A stretch of 52,191 nucleotides of DNA from an uncultured Spirochaetaceae bacterium (GTDB lineage Bacteria > Spirochaetota > Spirochaetia > Sphaerochaetales > Sphaerochaetaceae). The position numbers and the translations under genes were made by a program. The notes below the pieces were generated by a model. The model ran no database searches and was not told the DNA's origin. It saw nothing but the letters and a program-made list of their open reading frames with translations. The stretch covers positions 1-52,191 of the forward strand of contig CALXLT010000036.1 in the NCBI GenBank assembly GCA_944389275.1, in the 5' to 3' direction. Positions 40,995 through 49,395 of the stretch are shown here, in pieces (the stretch's first letter is position 1; each line of letters starts with the position of its first letter).

Positions 40995-41017
40995 GGCGTA
41001 GCTTATCCCGCATCCTG

Positions 41018-41099
41018 TGTTTCTCCATTAAGCTGTTGACGATTTGGCTAAGAGGTGTGACGATTTCCTCATGTTTGATACGCTTTTCAGCCTTGAGCA
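41018..41099 (+). repeat. Right copy of the 82-nt imperfect direct repeat
   Basis: It covers the upstream region and first ten codons of the beta-helix gene at 41071, with TTGACG (41036-41041) 17 bp from a weak GACGAT. It pairs with 39007-39088. Confidence 0.8.
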
Positions 41100-41724
41100 C
41101 ACAATCGCCTCGTCCATCCTTGAAGGGGAGAGCCTGCCTTACATGGCGCTTTGCAGGATAGAAGGATTCATAAGGGAACTCATACCTTCATTGGGGGATG
41201 AGTATGATATAACCGATGATGGAATCGCCATACACAGAAGTGCCGTGGTAAGCCCTTCCGCTGTCCTTCTGCCGCCTCTCATCATCTCCGAGGGGGCTGA
41301 GCTGAGGACAGGAGCCTTCATCCGCGGCTCCGTGATAATAGGCCGTGGCGCTGTCGTCGGCAACTCGGTGGAGGTCAAGAACTCCATACTGTTTGACGAG
41401 GTGGAGGTGCCGCATCTGAGCTATATCGGGGACAGCATCCTGGGCTACAAGGCCCATTTCGGGGCGGGGACCATGACCTCGAACGTGAGGGCGGATAAGA
41501 GGAGCGTGAGGATACATATGCCGGACGGGACGATCGATACAGGGCTTTTGAAGATGGGGGCGCTTGTCGGGGACTGTGCGGAGGTAGGGTGCAATGCCGT
41601 CCTCAACCCCGGCACCGTGATAGGCCAGCACTCGAACGTCTATCCACTCACATCCGTCCGAACCGCGGTTCCTCCATTCTCAATATGCAAGGCTGATGGT
41701 ACAATAATCAGGAAGCGCATGTGA
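41071..41724 (+). CDS. Left-handed beta-helix protein, GlmU C-terminal-like
   Basis: A 217-residue protein. After a helical N-terminus of about 45 residues comes a hexapeptide-repeat helix (about 55-205: VVSPSAVLLPPLIISEGAEL, GAFIRGSVIIGRGAVVGNSVEV, GALVGDCAEVGCNAVLNPGTVIG). It resembles the acyltransferase half of GlmU and related sugar-phosphate nucleotidyltransferase tails, but the nucleotidyltransferase domain is absent. SYIGDSILGYKAHFGAGTMTSNVRADK matches the GlmU region that binds acetyl-CoA or sugar. The ATG at 41071 is preferred to a TTG at 41044 because the promoter would lie in the longer form. It is 13 nt before the phosphohexomutase gene. Confidence 0.8.
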   Translation: MFDTLFSLEHTIASSILEGESLPYMALCRIEGFIRELIPSLGDEYDITDDGIAIHRSAVVSPSAVLLPPLIISEGAELRTGAFIRGSVIIGRGAVVGNSVEVKNSILFDEVEVPHLSYIGDSILGYKAHFGAGTMTSNVRADKRSVRIHMPDGTIDTGLLKMGALVGDCAEVGCNAVLNPGTVIGQHSNVYPLTSVRTAVPPFSICKADGTIIRKRM

Positions 41725-41737
41725 TAAGGAGGTTGTC

Positions 41738-43519
41738 ATGAGATGCTACGATAAGAACACTGGAATATATATCGCGGATAGCGCGGAGGATCTTCTCTCT
41801 TCTGTCTCTGTCTCGCTTGAGGACCTGAAGGCCGCGCTTTCAGGATATATCCTCTCCGCTTCAGGCTGGCGGGCCGTATTCGCCGCGAGCAAGGAGGATG
41901 AGGACCGCACAGGGGATGTCGGGGACGCTGACAGGGTGCTTGCAGCAGCTGCCGCCTCCGCGTTCTTCTCGTATCTGGGGAAGGAGAGGCCCCGCGTGCT
42001 CCTTGGTTCGGACGCCCGTCCGACGGGAAGGATCCTCACCGCTGTCTCTGCCCGCATATTCATGGCGCTCGGAGCGGATGTCTCGCTGCTCGGCATCTCA
42101 TCAGCCCCGGAGATCATGGCGTACTCCCATGATGGCTTCGATGGATTCTATTATATATCGGCATCGCATAATCCCGTGGGACACAACGGATTCAAGTTTG
42201 GTTTTGCTGGCGGCGTGCTGCCGAATGCCGAGGCCGAGAAGGCCAGGAAGCTGTTCCTAGAGAGCATCGATGAGACGCTTTGCGAGAGGATGAAGAAACT
42301 CTCCGCATCCGTGGCTGAGGAGGATTACGCGAAGGTCCTTCTCCATCATAAGAGCGTGAAGAACAGCGCGCTTAAGTACTATTCGCATTTCGTTATGCGC
42401 ACGGCGCATGCCGCAGAGGATTTCCAGGTGCCGTTCGGCGTCGTGATAGACTTCAATGGCTCCGCGCGCTCGGCCTCAATCGATATCCCGTTCCTCCGCA
42501 GCCATGGCGCCGATGTCTGGGCCGTAAACAGCATCCCCGGGCAGATAGCGCACGCAATCGTGCCGGAAGGCGCGAACCTCGAGACTGCGAGGAAGACGCT
42601 TGAGGCGGCCCATAAGGCCAACCCGCGCTATGTCCTTGGCTACATGCCTGACAACGATGGGGACAGAGGCAACTTCGTGTATATATCACGAAGGGGCAAG
42701 GCAAAGGCCCTGAACGCGCAGGAGGTCTTCGCTCTTGTCGCGTCGATAGAGCTCTCGCACGCGGCGATGAGGCATCCCGGAAAGAGGATAGCCATAGCCG
42801 TCAATGGCCCGACCTCTCTCCTTATCGATGATATCGCGGCAAGGCTCGGCGTCTCGGTCTTCCGCTCTGATATAGGCGAAGCGAATGTCGTGACGCTCTC
42901 GGAGATGGTGCGCTCTGACGGCTACATAGTCCCTCTCTGCGGCGAGGGAAGCAATGGCGGGAACATCACGCACCCTGCGAAGGTCCGCGATCCGATGAAC
43001 TCGGTTATGACCATTGCGAAGCTCTGGTCTGTGCCTGGGCTATTCGCGTTCATGATGAAGGCGCTTGGAAGGAAGGGCGGGAAGGTCTCGATCGACTCGA
43101 TCCTCTCCGCGTTCCCGAAGTACTATATGACCCCGGCGTTCTCCCCTGATGCCGTGATGCGCGTAAAGAGCCGTGACTGGGATGCGCTGAAGGCGGAGTA
43201 TGAGAGGATCCTCAGCTCCGAGATAGGAGCGAATATGGCGAAGGACGCCGTATCCTTTGAGATCAGGCAGTACGAGGGCAGCGTGGAGAGCCTTGGAATG
43301 GGAGCCGAGCATAGGCCGACGCCGTCAACGGGAGGGTATAAGGTGCAGTTCCTCGCGGAGGATGGATCGCCTGTGGCATACCTCTGGCTGAGCCGTTCGC
43401 GCACCGAGCCTGTGTGCCGCGTCATGGTCGATGTCAAGGATGCTGACATGGCCGAGCATGACAGGCTCCTTTCCTGGCAGAGGTCGATGGTGGAGAGGGC
43501 TGACAGGGCCTTGTCCTGA
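41738..43519 (+). CDS. Phosphoglucomutase/phosphomannomutase family enzyme
   Basis: A 593-residue alpha-D-phosphohexomutase. The phosphoserine loop is SASHNPVGHNGFK (S143), the metal loop PDNDGDRGN (about 303-311) and the sugar-binding loop GEGSNGGNI (about 405-413); the phosphate-binding C-terminal domain follows. Length and long N-terminus resemble the spirochaete-type enzyme. It isomerises hexose 1- and 6-phosphates in the cytoplasm. AAGGAGG lies 6 nt before the ATG, and it forms a pair with the beta-helix gene. It may handle glucosamine or glucose phosphates; the exact sugar is uncertain. Confidence 0.87.
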   Translation: MRCYDKNTGIYIADSAEDLLSSVSVSLEDLKAALSGYILSASGWRAVFAASKEDEDRTGDVGDADRVLAAAAASAFFSYLGKERPRVLLGSDARPTGRILTAVSARIFMALGADVSLLGISSAPEIMAYSHDGFDGFYYISASHNPVGHNGFKFGFAGGVLPNAEAEKARKLFLESIDETLCERMKKLSASVAEEDYAKVLLHHKSVKNSALKYYSHFVMRTAHAAEDFQVPFGVVIDFNGSARSASIDIPFLRSHGADVWAVNSIPGQIAHAIVPEGANLETARKTLEAAHKANPRYVLGYMPDNDGDRGNFVYISRRGKAKALNAQEVFALVASIELSHAAMRHPGKRIAIAVNGPTSLLIDDIAARLGVSVFRSDIGEANVVTLSEMVRSDGYIVPLCGEGSNGGNITHPAKVRDPMNSVMTIAKLWSVPGLFAFMMKALGRKGGKVSIDSILSAFPKYYMTPAFSPDAVMRVKSRDWDALKAEYERILSSEIGANMAKDAVSFEIRQYEGSVESLGMGAEHRPTPSTGGYKVQFLAEDGSPVAYLWLSRSRTEPVCRVMVDVKDADMAEHDRLLSWQRSMVERADRALS

Positions 43520-43594
43520 ATCGACAAGAGAAATACATAATCGCTTCACTTATCTTCATCGCCGCGGCCTTAGATTATTGTTGGAGGTCAGGAA

Positions 43595-44752
43595 ATGAAG
43601 AAGAAGCTTTTGATAGCATTGGTGGCACTCCTTTCCGTGGGGGTGTCGCTTTACGCGGCGAGCGCGGAGGAGCTTTACCAGAAGTTCTCCGACGCCGCTG
43701 ATAGCGGTGACGTGGCGCTTGCCATAGACACGTACAATGATCTGCAGGAAAGGACGGACAAGGACCTGCAGAAGGCCCAGAGGAGCTATGAGAAGGCCCT
43801 TGCCGCCGGGAATATGCAGAGGGCATGGGATGCACGGGACAGCTACCGCAGCATCCTCCGCTACTCGATGAGCGAGGAGGATACGGACGCGCTTCTTGCC
43901 GCTATACTCAAGGAAGATGAGGCGACTGCCGCAGAGCACGCGAAGTGGCTTTACTCTAATAGCTCATATTACTATCCAACGCTAACCTATGAATGGAAGA
44001 GCTCGTCTGACACGTTCAGCTATAGCTATAGCCGCTCCGTTACCGTTGAACCGGGCACTTCCATCACGCTGCCGGGCCCTGATGATATCGGCATAGATTC
44101 ATCGATGGCGGGAGTGCTTGTCGGCTGGGGCGTGACTCCGGATGAGGTCACATACAGCGCTGGAGAGACGATAAGCGCGCCTCTCACGAGCCAGACGCTC
44201 TACGCTATATGGAAAAGCGAGGTGAGGTTCACAGACAGCGTCACTGGAGTCGAGAGCGTGATTGACGATGTCGCTTCCGGCGATAGCGTAACGGTTCCGC
44301 AGCTTACTGCCCCTGACAGCTCCTATGTCTTCGCGGGCTGGGAGGATGAGTCGACAGGCGTATATCTTGCCCCGGATGACACTGAGTACGCGCTTGAGGG
44401 CAACGGGGCTGTCTTCAAGGCCCTTTGGAAGAAGGTGGATATCTCAGCGCTCGAGGGAAAACACTATGATGCGTCAGCCCTTCCCGTGAATACCCAGGCC
44501 GAGCTCTCGTTCACCGTCAGCAACGCGGGCACTGAGGACCTGAGATCGCTTTCCGTTGATATCGAGGGCAGCGATGGCCTTACGGTCCTTACCGGAAGCG
44601 GCAGGATCTCGTTCATCCGCGATGGCTCGTCGATCACTATGACCGGCCTGAAGGTCGTCGCTACGGAATCGGGCGAGCACGCCATCACAGTCACCATCAC
44701 GGACCGCGACGGGGACGTGTGGGAGAAGAGCTTCACTGTCAGTGCTGAGTGA
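43595..44752 (+). CDS. Exported protein with InlB-like repeats
   Basis: A 385-residue exported protein. A signal peptide (about 1-21, ALLSVGVSLYAASA) is followed by a helical region (about 22-125) rich in acidic and Lys residues, then by two beta modules of the Listeria-Bacteroides/InlB B-repeat type: AGVLVGWGV with LTSQTLYAIWKS and YVFAGWEDE with GAVFKALWKK. A C-terminal beta-sandwich (about 285-385, AELSFTVSNAGTEDLRSL) resembles a CARDB-type domain. GGAGGT precedes the ATG. It is probably at the cell surface or in the periplasm; the function is unknown. Confidence 0.8.
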   Translation: MKKKLLIALVALLSVGVSLYAASAEELYQKFSDAADSGDVALAIDTYNDLQERTDKDLQKAQRSYEKALAAGNMQRAWDARDSYRSILRYSMSEEDTDALLAAILKEDEATAAEHAKWLYSNSSYYYPTLTYEWKSSSDTFSYSYSRSVTVEPGTSITLPGPDDIGIDSSMAGVLVGWGVTPDEVTYSAGETISAPLTSQTLYAIWKSEVRFTDSVTGVESVIDDVASGDSVTVPQLTAPDSSYVFAGWEDESTGVYLAPDDTEYALEGNGAVFKALWKKVDISALEGKHYDASALPVNTQAELSFTVSNAGTEDLRSLSVDIEGSDGLTVLTGSGRISFIRDGSSITMTGLKVVATESGEHAITVTITDRDGDVWEKSFTVSAE

Positions 44753-44773
44753 TTCCGGATACTGTCCATGAAA

Positions 44774-44814
44774 GATCCCTTATGGCAACCCACGCCATAA
44801 GGGATCATCTTTTC
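44774..44814. terminator. Bidirectional terminator between the InlB-like and thrC genes
   Basis: A perfect 13-bp stem, GATCCCTTATGGC (44774-44786) and GCCATAAGGGATC (44794-44806), is followed by ATCTTTTCT. It sits between two convergent genes. Confidence 0.85.
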
Positions 44815-46035
44815 TCAGAACGTGAGCTTATCTAGCTCATCGACTGAGTTCTCGATAGCAGGCGGAAGGCTAGCCCGGCCCTCGAACGCCTTCATGTCCT
44901 TGAAGCCCGTGCCTGTTATGAGGACCATCACCTCAGCGTCCCTTCCAAGCTTATCCACGAGGCTGTCCCTGTCCTTCTCCAGCGCCGCGTATGCCGTGGC
45001 AGCGGCGGGTTCGGCGAGGACTCCGGAGAGACGGGTGAGGGTTATCTGAGAGTCCAGGATAGCCTCATCGGATACCGTGACGGCCCATCCTCCGCTTTCC
45101 TTGACATATCGCGCGGCCATCCTTCCGTTCGCCGGGAGGTCAACTGAGATGCTGTCCGCCCTCGTCGTAGCGCTTATCGCTCTCGTGTCGCCCTCATTGA
45201 TAGCCCGCGTTATCGCGTCGGATCTCTCCGACTGGCACGCGATCAGGCGCGGCACCGTGCTGATGAGCCCGGCCTTCTTCAGGTCCATGAATCCCTTCGC
45301 GACACCGGCGATGATGCAGCCATCCCCGACAGGGACATAGACGGCATCAGGGATCTTCCTTCCTAGATCCTCGAATATCTCGATGGATACCGATTTCTTC
45401 CCCTCGATCGTCATGGGGTTGTATGCCGTGTTGCGGTTGATGCCGCCATGCCTCTTCGTGTACTCGATCGAGAGCGCGAACGCGTCGTCATAGCTTCCCT
45501 TGACCGGCACGACATGCGCGCCGTAGAGCACGGATTGCATCAGCTTGTTGATCGGGGCTGAGGCCGGGACGAAGAGGACTATGTCCAGTCCGAGCGCCGC
45601 TCCGACGGCGGACATCGCCGCGCCCGCGTTTCCAGTGGACGCAAGGACTATCCTCTTCTCTCCCAGCGCCTTCGCCTGGAGTGCCACCTCATAGCTTGCC
45701 CTGTCCTTGAAGGATCCTGATACAAGCTGGCTGTCGAGCTTGAAGGAGAGATTCGGAAGATCAAGTTTCTCCTGTATCCTCCTTGGCCTCATGAGCGGCG
45801 TGGGGCCGACAGGGTAGGCTGACTCGTCGCCTGAGGGGTAGGGGTAGAAGTCGTTCGGTGTGACATGCTCCTTCTCCCTTGCCCTCCTCAGCGTCTCTTC
45901 TGACAGCTCAACGATGAGGTTTCCTTTCGGGAAATGCGTCCCGTCATTTTCCTTCGAGCATTCCGGGCACTGGTACATGAGGCCTTCGGTCTCGAAGGTC
46001 CGTCCGCAGTCTGAGCAGACATATCTGAATCTCAT
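44815..46035 (-). CDS. thrC: Threonine synthase
   Basis: A 406-residue PLP enzyme that converts O-phosphohomoserine to threonine. An N-terminal zinc ribbon (C7, C10, C23, C26) precedes the fold-type-II core. The PLP lysine is K110 (GSFKDRAS), the phosphate loop VPVGDGCIIAG, the asparagine loop ASTGNAGAA. AGGAGAG lies before the ATG. It follows another PLP enzyme in the same direction with a 46-nt gap and a short hairpin between them, which may make them an operon with weakened read-through. The presence of the zinc ribbon is shared by a subset of bacterial ThrC proteins. Confidence 0.88.
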   Translation of the reverse strand: MRFRYVCSDCGRTFETEGLMYQCPECSKENDGTHFPKGNLIVELSEETLRRAREKEHVTPNDFYPYPSGDESAYPVGPTPLMRPRRIQEKLDLPNLSFKLDSQLVSGSFKDRASYEVALQAKALGEKRIVLASTGNAGAAMSAVGAALGLDIVLFVPASAPINKLMQSVLYGAHVVPVKGSYDDAFALSIEYTKRHGGINRNTAYNPMTIEGKKSVSIEIFEDLGRKIPDAVYVPVGDGCIIAGVAKGFMDLKKAGLISTVPRLIACQSERSDAITRAINEGDTRAISATTRADSISVDLPANGRMAARYVKESGGWAVTVSDEAILDSQITLTRLSGVLAEPAAATAYAALEKDRDSLVDKLGRDAEVMVLITGTGFKDMKAFEGRASLPPAIENSVDELDKLTF

Positions 46036-46052
46036 ATTCTCTCCTGATCGAT

Positions 46053-46075
46053 GAAAGCCGGCATCGCTGCCGGCT
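46053..46075 (-). terminator. Hairpin between the PLP enzyme gene and thrC
   Basis: On the minus strand AGCCGGC (46075-46069) pairs with GCCGGCT (46062-46056) and is followed by TTTC. The T-run is short, so it is a weak terminator or attenuator. Confidence 0.5.
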
Positions 46076-46081
46076 CTATAG

Positions 46082-47545
46082 TTATCCTCTGATCATCGCG
46101 TTGAACTCTGTGATGAGCTCGTCGATGCGCTTGGTCATCTTCGGGATCGCCGTCCAGTAGTTCCTGTCATACCACTGCCTGTTAAGCTCCTCATAGGTCT
46201 TGCCCTGCTGCTCGACCCATGTGTAGTACTTGAGGTTGTGGATGCGTAGCCTGTCGTAATACCCGAGCTCAAGGGCATTGTCTATGCCCTGGTGCATGAG
46301 CGCCGAGGCATGGACGCGCGCGGCTTCCATATCCGTGAACTCTCCCTGCTGCGCCGTGAGCTCGGCAAGGCGGGAAGTGTACATGACGGAGCTGTCTGTG
46401 AGGATGGTGAAGACCACATCGTCCTCCTCGAGCTCATAGTACTTGGCCATCTTGATCGCTCCAAGCAGGTTGCCGATGCCGGAGATTCCGAAGAGCTGGA
46501 GGTTCCTTATGTCCTCGTCCATCACGCCTATCGACGATAGGTACTGATGGCCCTTGTCCTCATTGAAGAGCCTGTAGATATCCATGCAGTCCTGATCATC
46601 GATGGAGAGCACCATGTCCGTGTTCCTGACATTGTGGATCCAAGGCACATGCTTGTCTCCGATTCCCTCGATCCTGTGGCCTCCGAAGCCGTTTCTGAGC
46701 AGCGTCGGGCACTGCAGGGCCTCGCCGGCTCCTATCTTTATGTTAGGATAGGCCTTCTTCAGCCTGTCGCCGGCCGCGAGCGTGCCGCCAGAGCCGGTAG
46801 AGGAAACATAGCCCTTTATATTGCTTCTCTTTATCTCAAGGTTCTTCAGCACCTCTATGATCGCGGATCCCGTGACCTCATAGTGCCAGAGGTAGTTCTC
46901 GAACTGCTCGAACTGGTTGAATATGACGATATGAGCGCCCCTTTCGGCGTCGAGCTCGTGGCACTTGTCGAAGATCTCCTTTACGTTCGACTCGCATCCC
47001 GGGGTGGCTATTATCTCACCGGCCACGGTCTTGAGCCACTCGAACCTCTCCTTGGACATATCCTCCGGAAGGATGGCGATGGATGAGCATCCGAGAAGGG
47101 CGCTGTTGTATGCGCCGCCCCTGCAGTAGTTTCCGGTAGATGGCCAGACCGCCTGCTGCTCAACAGCGTCGAAGTTGCCTGTGACAAGGGCTGGTGCGAG
47201 GCATGAGTAGGTGGCGCCTACCTTGTGCACTCCGCATGGGAACCACTTGCCCGCCAGGGCCAGGATCCTTGCCTTTGTTCCCGTTATCTCGTGCGGGATC
47301 TCTATGTAGTTGACACCGCCGAAGTCTCCTCCGAAGTCAGTTGGCTCGTTATGCCAGTTTATGCGGTAGAGGTTGAGCGGGTTCACGTCCCAGAGCCCGA
47401 CGCTCCTTAGCCTTTCCTTCACGTCATCGCTTATCAGCGAGGGATCCTTCATCTCCGCGAAGGTCGGGAGGAGGATGCCTTTCTCACGGCATCTCTCTGC
47501 ATTCTTCCTGATTATGCTGTTCTTCTTCCTGAGGTTTATAAGCAT
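46082..47545 (-). CDS. PLP-dependent fold-type-II enzyme, cysteine synthase-like
   Basis: A 487-residue PLP enzyme of the cysteine synthase/threonine synthase superfamily. The PLP lysine lies in CGVHKVGATYS, the substrate loop in PSTGNYCRGG and the phosphate loop in STGSGGTLAAG. It is longer than cysteine synthase (about 310) and has N- and C-terminal extensions (FTDMEAARVHASALMHQG, WVEQQGKTYEELNRQWY). I do not recognise the precise substrate. A TTTACT, 16 bp, TATAAT promoter lies upstream and AGGAGGG precedes the ATG. It is ahead of thrC in one direction, suggesting amino-acid metabolism. Confidence 0.8.
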   Translation of the reverse strand: MLINLRKKNSIIRKNAERCREKGILLPTFAEMKDPSLISDDVKERLRSVGLWDVNPLNLYRINWHNEPTDFGGDFGGVNYIEIPHEITGTKARILALAGKWFPCGVHKVGATYSCLAPALVTGNFDAVEQQAVWPSTGNYCRGGAYNSALLGCSSIAILPEDMSKERFEWLKTVAGEIIATPGCESNVKEIFDKCHELDAERGAHIVIFNQFEQFENYLWHYEVTGSAIIEVLKNLEIKRSNIKGYVSSTGSGGTLAAGDRLKKAYPNIKIGAGEALQCPTLLRNGFGGHRIEGIGDKHVPWIHNVRNTDMVLSIDDQDCMDIYRLFNEDKGHQYLSSIGVMDEDIRNLQLFGISGIGNLLGAIKMAKYYELEEDDVVFTILTDSSVMYTSRLAELTAQQGEFTDMEAARVHASALMHQGIDNALELGYYDRLRIHNLKYYTWVEQQGKTYEELNRQWYDRNYWTAIPKMTKRIDELITEFNAMIRG

Positions 47546-47562
47546 AGTGCCCTCCTGTCAAA

Positions 47563-47590
47563 GAATTATAGTTTCTATAAAAGGAAAGTA
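47563..47590 (-). promoter_or_regulatory. Promoter of the PLP enzyme gene
   Basis: On the minus strand TTTACT (complement of 47585-47590), 16 bp, TATAAT (complement of 47563-47568). An AGGAGGG ribosome site lies between it and the ATG at 47545. Confidence 0.65.
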
Positions 47591-47656
47591 AAGGAAAATT
47601 TGGCTACAGGGAGCTTTTTGCCTTATTTTTGAGATATAGCGCAGATTTACGGATAG

Positions 47657-48190
47657 TTAGATGATGAATCTCCCGTTTCCGGTGCGCTTGATCCTCGGGC
47701 TTCTCGCGGCCCTCTCGAAGAGCCTGTCTATCTGCGATCCCAGCTTCTCGTAGCCAAGCTCCTTCTGGAAAAGGCGGCGAAGGGCTGACTTGGTGAGTAT
47801 GCGTCCCTCCCGCTCAATGATGTAGAGGATGCAGTTCGCGGCTTCCTCTATAGGGATCTGGTATGAATAGCGATCTGAGTCGATCGAGGTGCGGAAGAAG
47901 GACTCATCACCGAAGTGGAACACCTTCTCCCCATCCTCCTCGCTCTTCTCGTATGGCAGGCTTTCGGCGATACGAGAGAATACCGGCTCGATCCTTGACC
48001 CAACCTTCTTCATAGAGAGGGAGTAGATGACCCTCTTGAAGAGCAGGGCCTCCCTTATCGGGGCCTCAGTCTCGATGACCGTGCACATCCTTGCCCTTAT
48101 CTCATCATCCAAGGCCCCTGATATGACCATCTCAGGGACTGCCGCCATAGTCTGGAGGGATGCGATCCTGTACTCTCTTCTTTCGATCAT
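47657..48190 (-). CDS. Stand-alone DUF3320 domain protein
   Basis: A 177-residue cytoplasmic protein matching the DUF3320 domain, which in most known proteins is the C-terminal part of very large DUF4011-type helicases. Visible family blocks are VIETEAPIREALLFKRVIY, VGSRIEPVFSRI, a central beta stretch DESFFRTSIDSDRYSY, IPIEEAANCILYII and the closing LGSQIDRLFERAA. Here no helicase part is present and a start codon precedes the domain, so it is either an independent protein or the remnant of a lost helicase gene. Function unknown. It is oriented with the kinase gene upstream. Confidence 0.75.
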   Translation of the reverse strand: MIERREYRIASLQTMAAVPEMVISGALDDEIRARMCTVIETEAPIREALLFKRVIYSLSMKKVGSRIEPVFSRIAESLPYEKSEEDGEKVFHFGDESFFRTSIDSDRYSYQIPIEEAANCILYIIEREGRILTKSALRRLFQKELGYEKLGSQIDRLFERAARSPRIKRTGNGRFII

Positions 48191-48228
48191 ATGGGAATTA
48201 TATTACGGCTTTTCCCAGCCCGCAATCG

Positions 48229-49305
48229 TCAATACTCCCTCCACTGCGCGTCCATGGACCTCATGAGCTTTATCTGGGTCCTTGCCCTCACGAGGTTGTG
48301 CTCCTCATACTCCGTCCTGTAATAAACATCCCCATTGAGGTAGTCCGTGAGGAAGCGCACCGCCATGATCTGGGTGATTGTCCTGCCCGATTCCTTTATT
48401 CCTTCTCTCTCGCCATCTGTCAGGAACGGGGAGGCCGCCTCCATGTATCCATCTATGAGCGCCTTGTAATAGGGAAGGTGGAACTCCATCAGCTTAAGGT
48501 CCCTCTCGTCCTCGTCCGCTGTGCTGCAGGCCGTGCGGATCATGTCGCCGGTGTCGAAGAGGACGGTGCCCGGCATGATCGTGTCGAGGTCGATCACGCA
48601 TAGCGCCTCGCCGCTGCCCTCTGAAAAGAGCACGTTGTTGATCTTCGTGTCATTGTGCGTCACGCGTGATGGCAGCGTTCCGTTCTCGAAACCGTCCCAG
48701 ATCCGCTCTCCTCTCTCCTTGTTATCCCAGAGGAACGAGAGCTCATCCTCTACAAGCTTCCGCCTTCCTTTCGGATCCTTCTCCATGGACGTGCTGAGCT
48801 GCATGTACCTCATGCGCATATCGTGGAAGCGGGGTATGACTGTATACAGCTTTGAGCTGTCGAAATCCGATAGCTCAGACTGGAAGGCGCCGATTCCTTT
48901 CCCGAGGCTGTACGCGGTATCCTCGCCGGGGACCTTGTCATAGGTCTTTACGCCGTCTATGAAGCCGTATGTCCTCCAGTACATCCCCTCGTCATCTATC
49001 GTGTAGGGCCTGCCATCCGCGGCCATGACCACGCGCAGGGATCTTCTCTCCGCGTCAGGAAGCCCCACGGTCTTCTTCCTTATATGCTCCGTGACGCGGA
49101 CGATGTTCTCCATCACCTCGTCCGGATGGGGGAATACGTTGCTGTTTATCCTCTGATGCGTGTACTTCGCCCTTTCCCCATCCTTCTCGAATGTCGAGAT
49201 GAATGTGGAGTTTATATGGCCTTGGGTGTTCACCTTGATATCCACAAGGCTTCCAGGGATTGAGAACTTCCTGATTATCGCTTCTGCCGTGCTTCTTGTG
49301 TCCAT
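48229..49305 (-). CDS. nahK: N-acetylhexosamine 1-kinase-like (APH-fold) kinase
   Basis: A 358-residue kinase. It matches Bifidobacterium NahK as I remember it over most of its length: GHINSTFI (glycine-rich strand), RVTHNDTKINNVLF (catalytic Asp and metal Asn), VIDLDTIMPGTVLFDTGDMIR (metal Asp) and the C-terminal EEHNLVRARTQIKLM. NahK phosphorylates N-acetylglucosamine or N-acetylgalactosamine at C1 with ATP. The window holds a glycosaminoglycan locus, so it may take the amino sugar freed by GH88. The ATG at 49305 matches the family start; a TATCAT box lies 6 nt before it, suggesting a leaderless message. The longer frame starts at 49332. Confidence 0.87.
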   Translation of the reverse strand: MDTRSTAEAIIRKFSIPGSLVDIKVNTQGHINSTFISTFEKDGERAKYTHQRINSNVFPHPDEVMENIVRVTEHIRKKTVGLPDAERRSLRVVMAADGRPYTIDDEGMYWRTYGFIDGVKTYDKVPGEDTAYSLGKGIGAFQSELSDFDSSKLYTVIPRFHDMRMRYMQLSTSMEKDPKGRRKLVEDELSFLWDNKERGERIWDGFENGTLPSRVTHNDTKINNVLFSEGSGEALCVIDLDTIMPGTVLFDTGDMIRTACSTADEDERDLKLMEFHLPYYKALIDGYMEAASPFLTDGEREGIKESGRTITQIMAVRFLTDYLNGDVYYRTEYEEHNLVRARTQIKLMRSMDAQWREY

Positions 49306-49395
49306 ACAGAGATGATACATCCAATACGGCATAATAGGATTGGATTATCCGCATTGAATATGGACAAATCTGCAATGCTGTAGGATAGTTTGTCT

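Noticed and set aside
41044..41070. TTG start giving nine more residues to the beta-helix protein
   Set aside because: It lies inside the predicted promoter, and the ATG at 41071 is the start shared by both copies of the 82-nt repeat.
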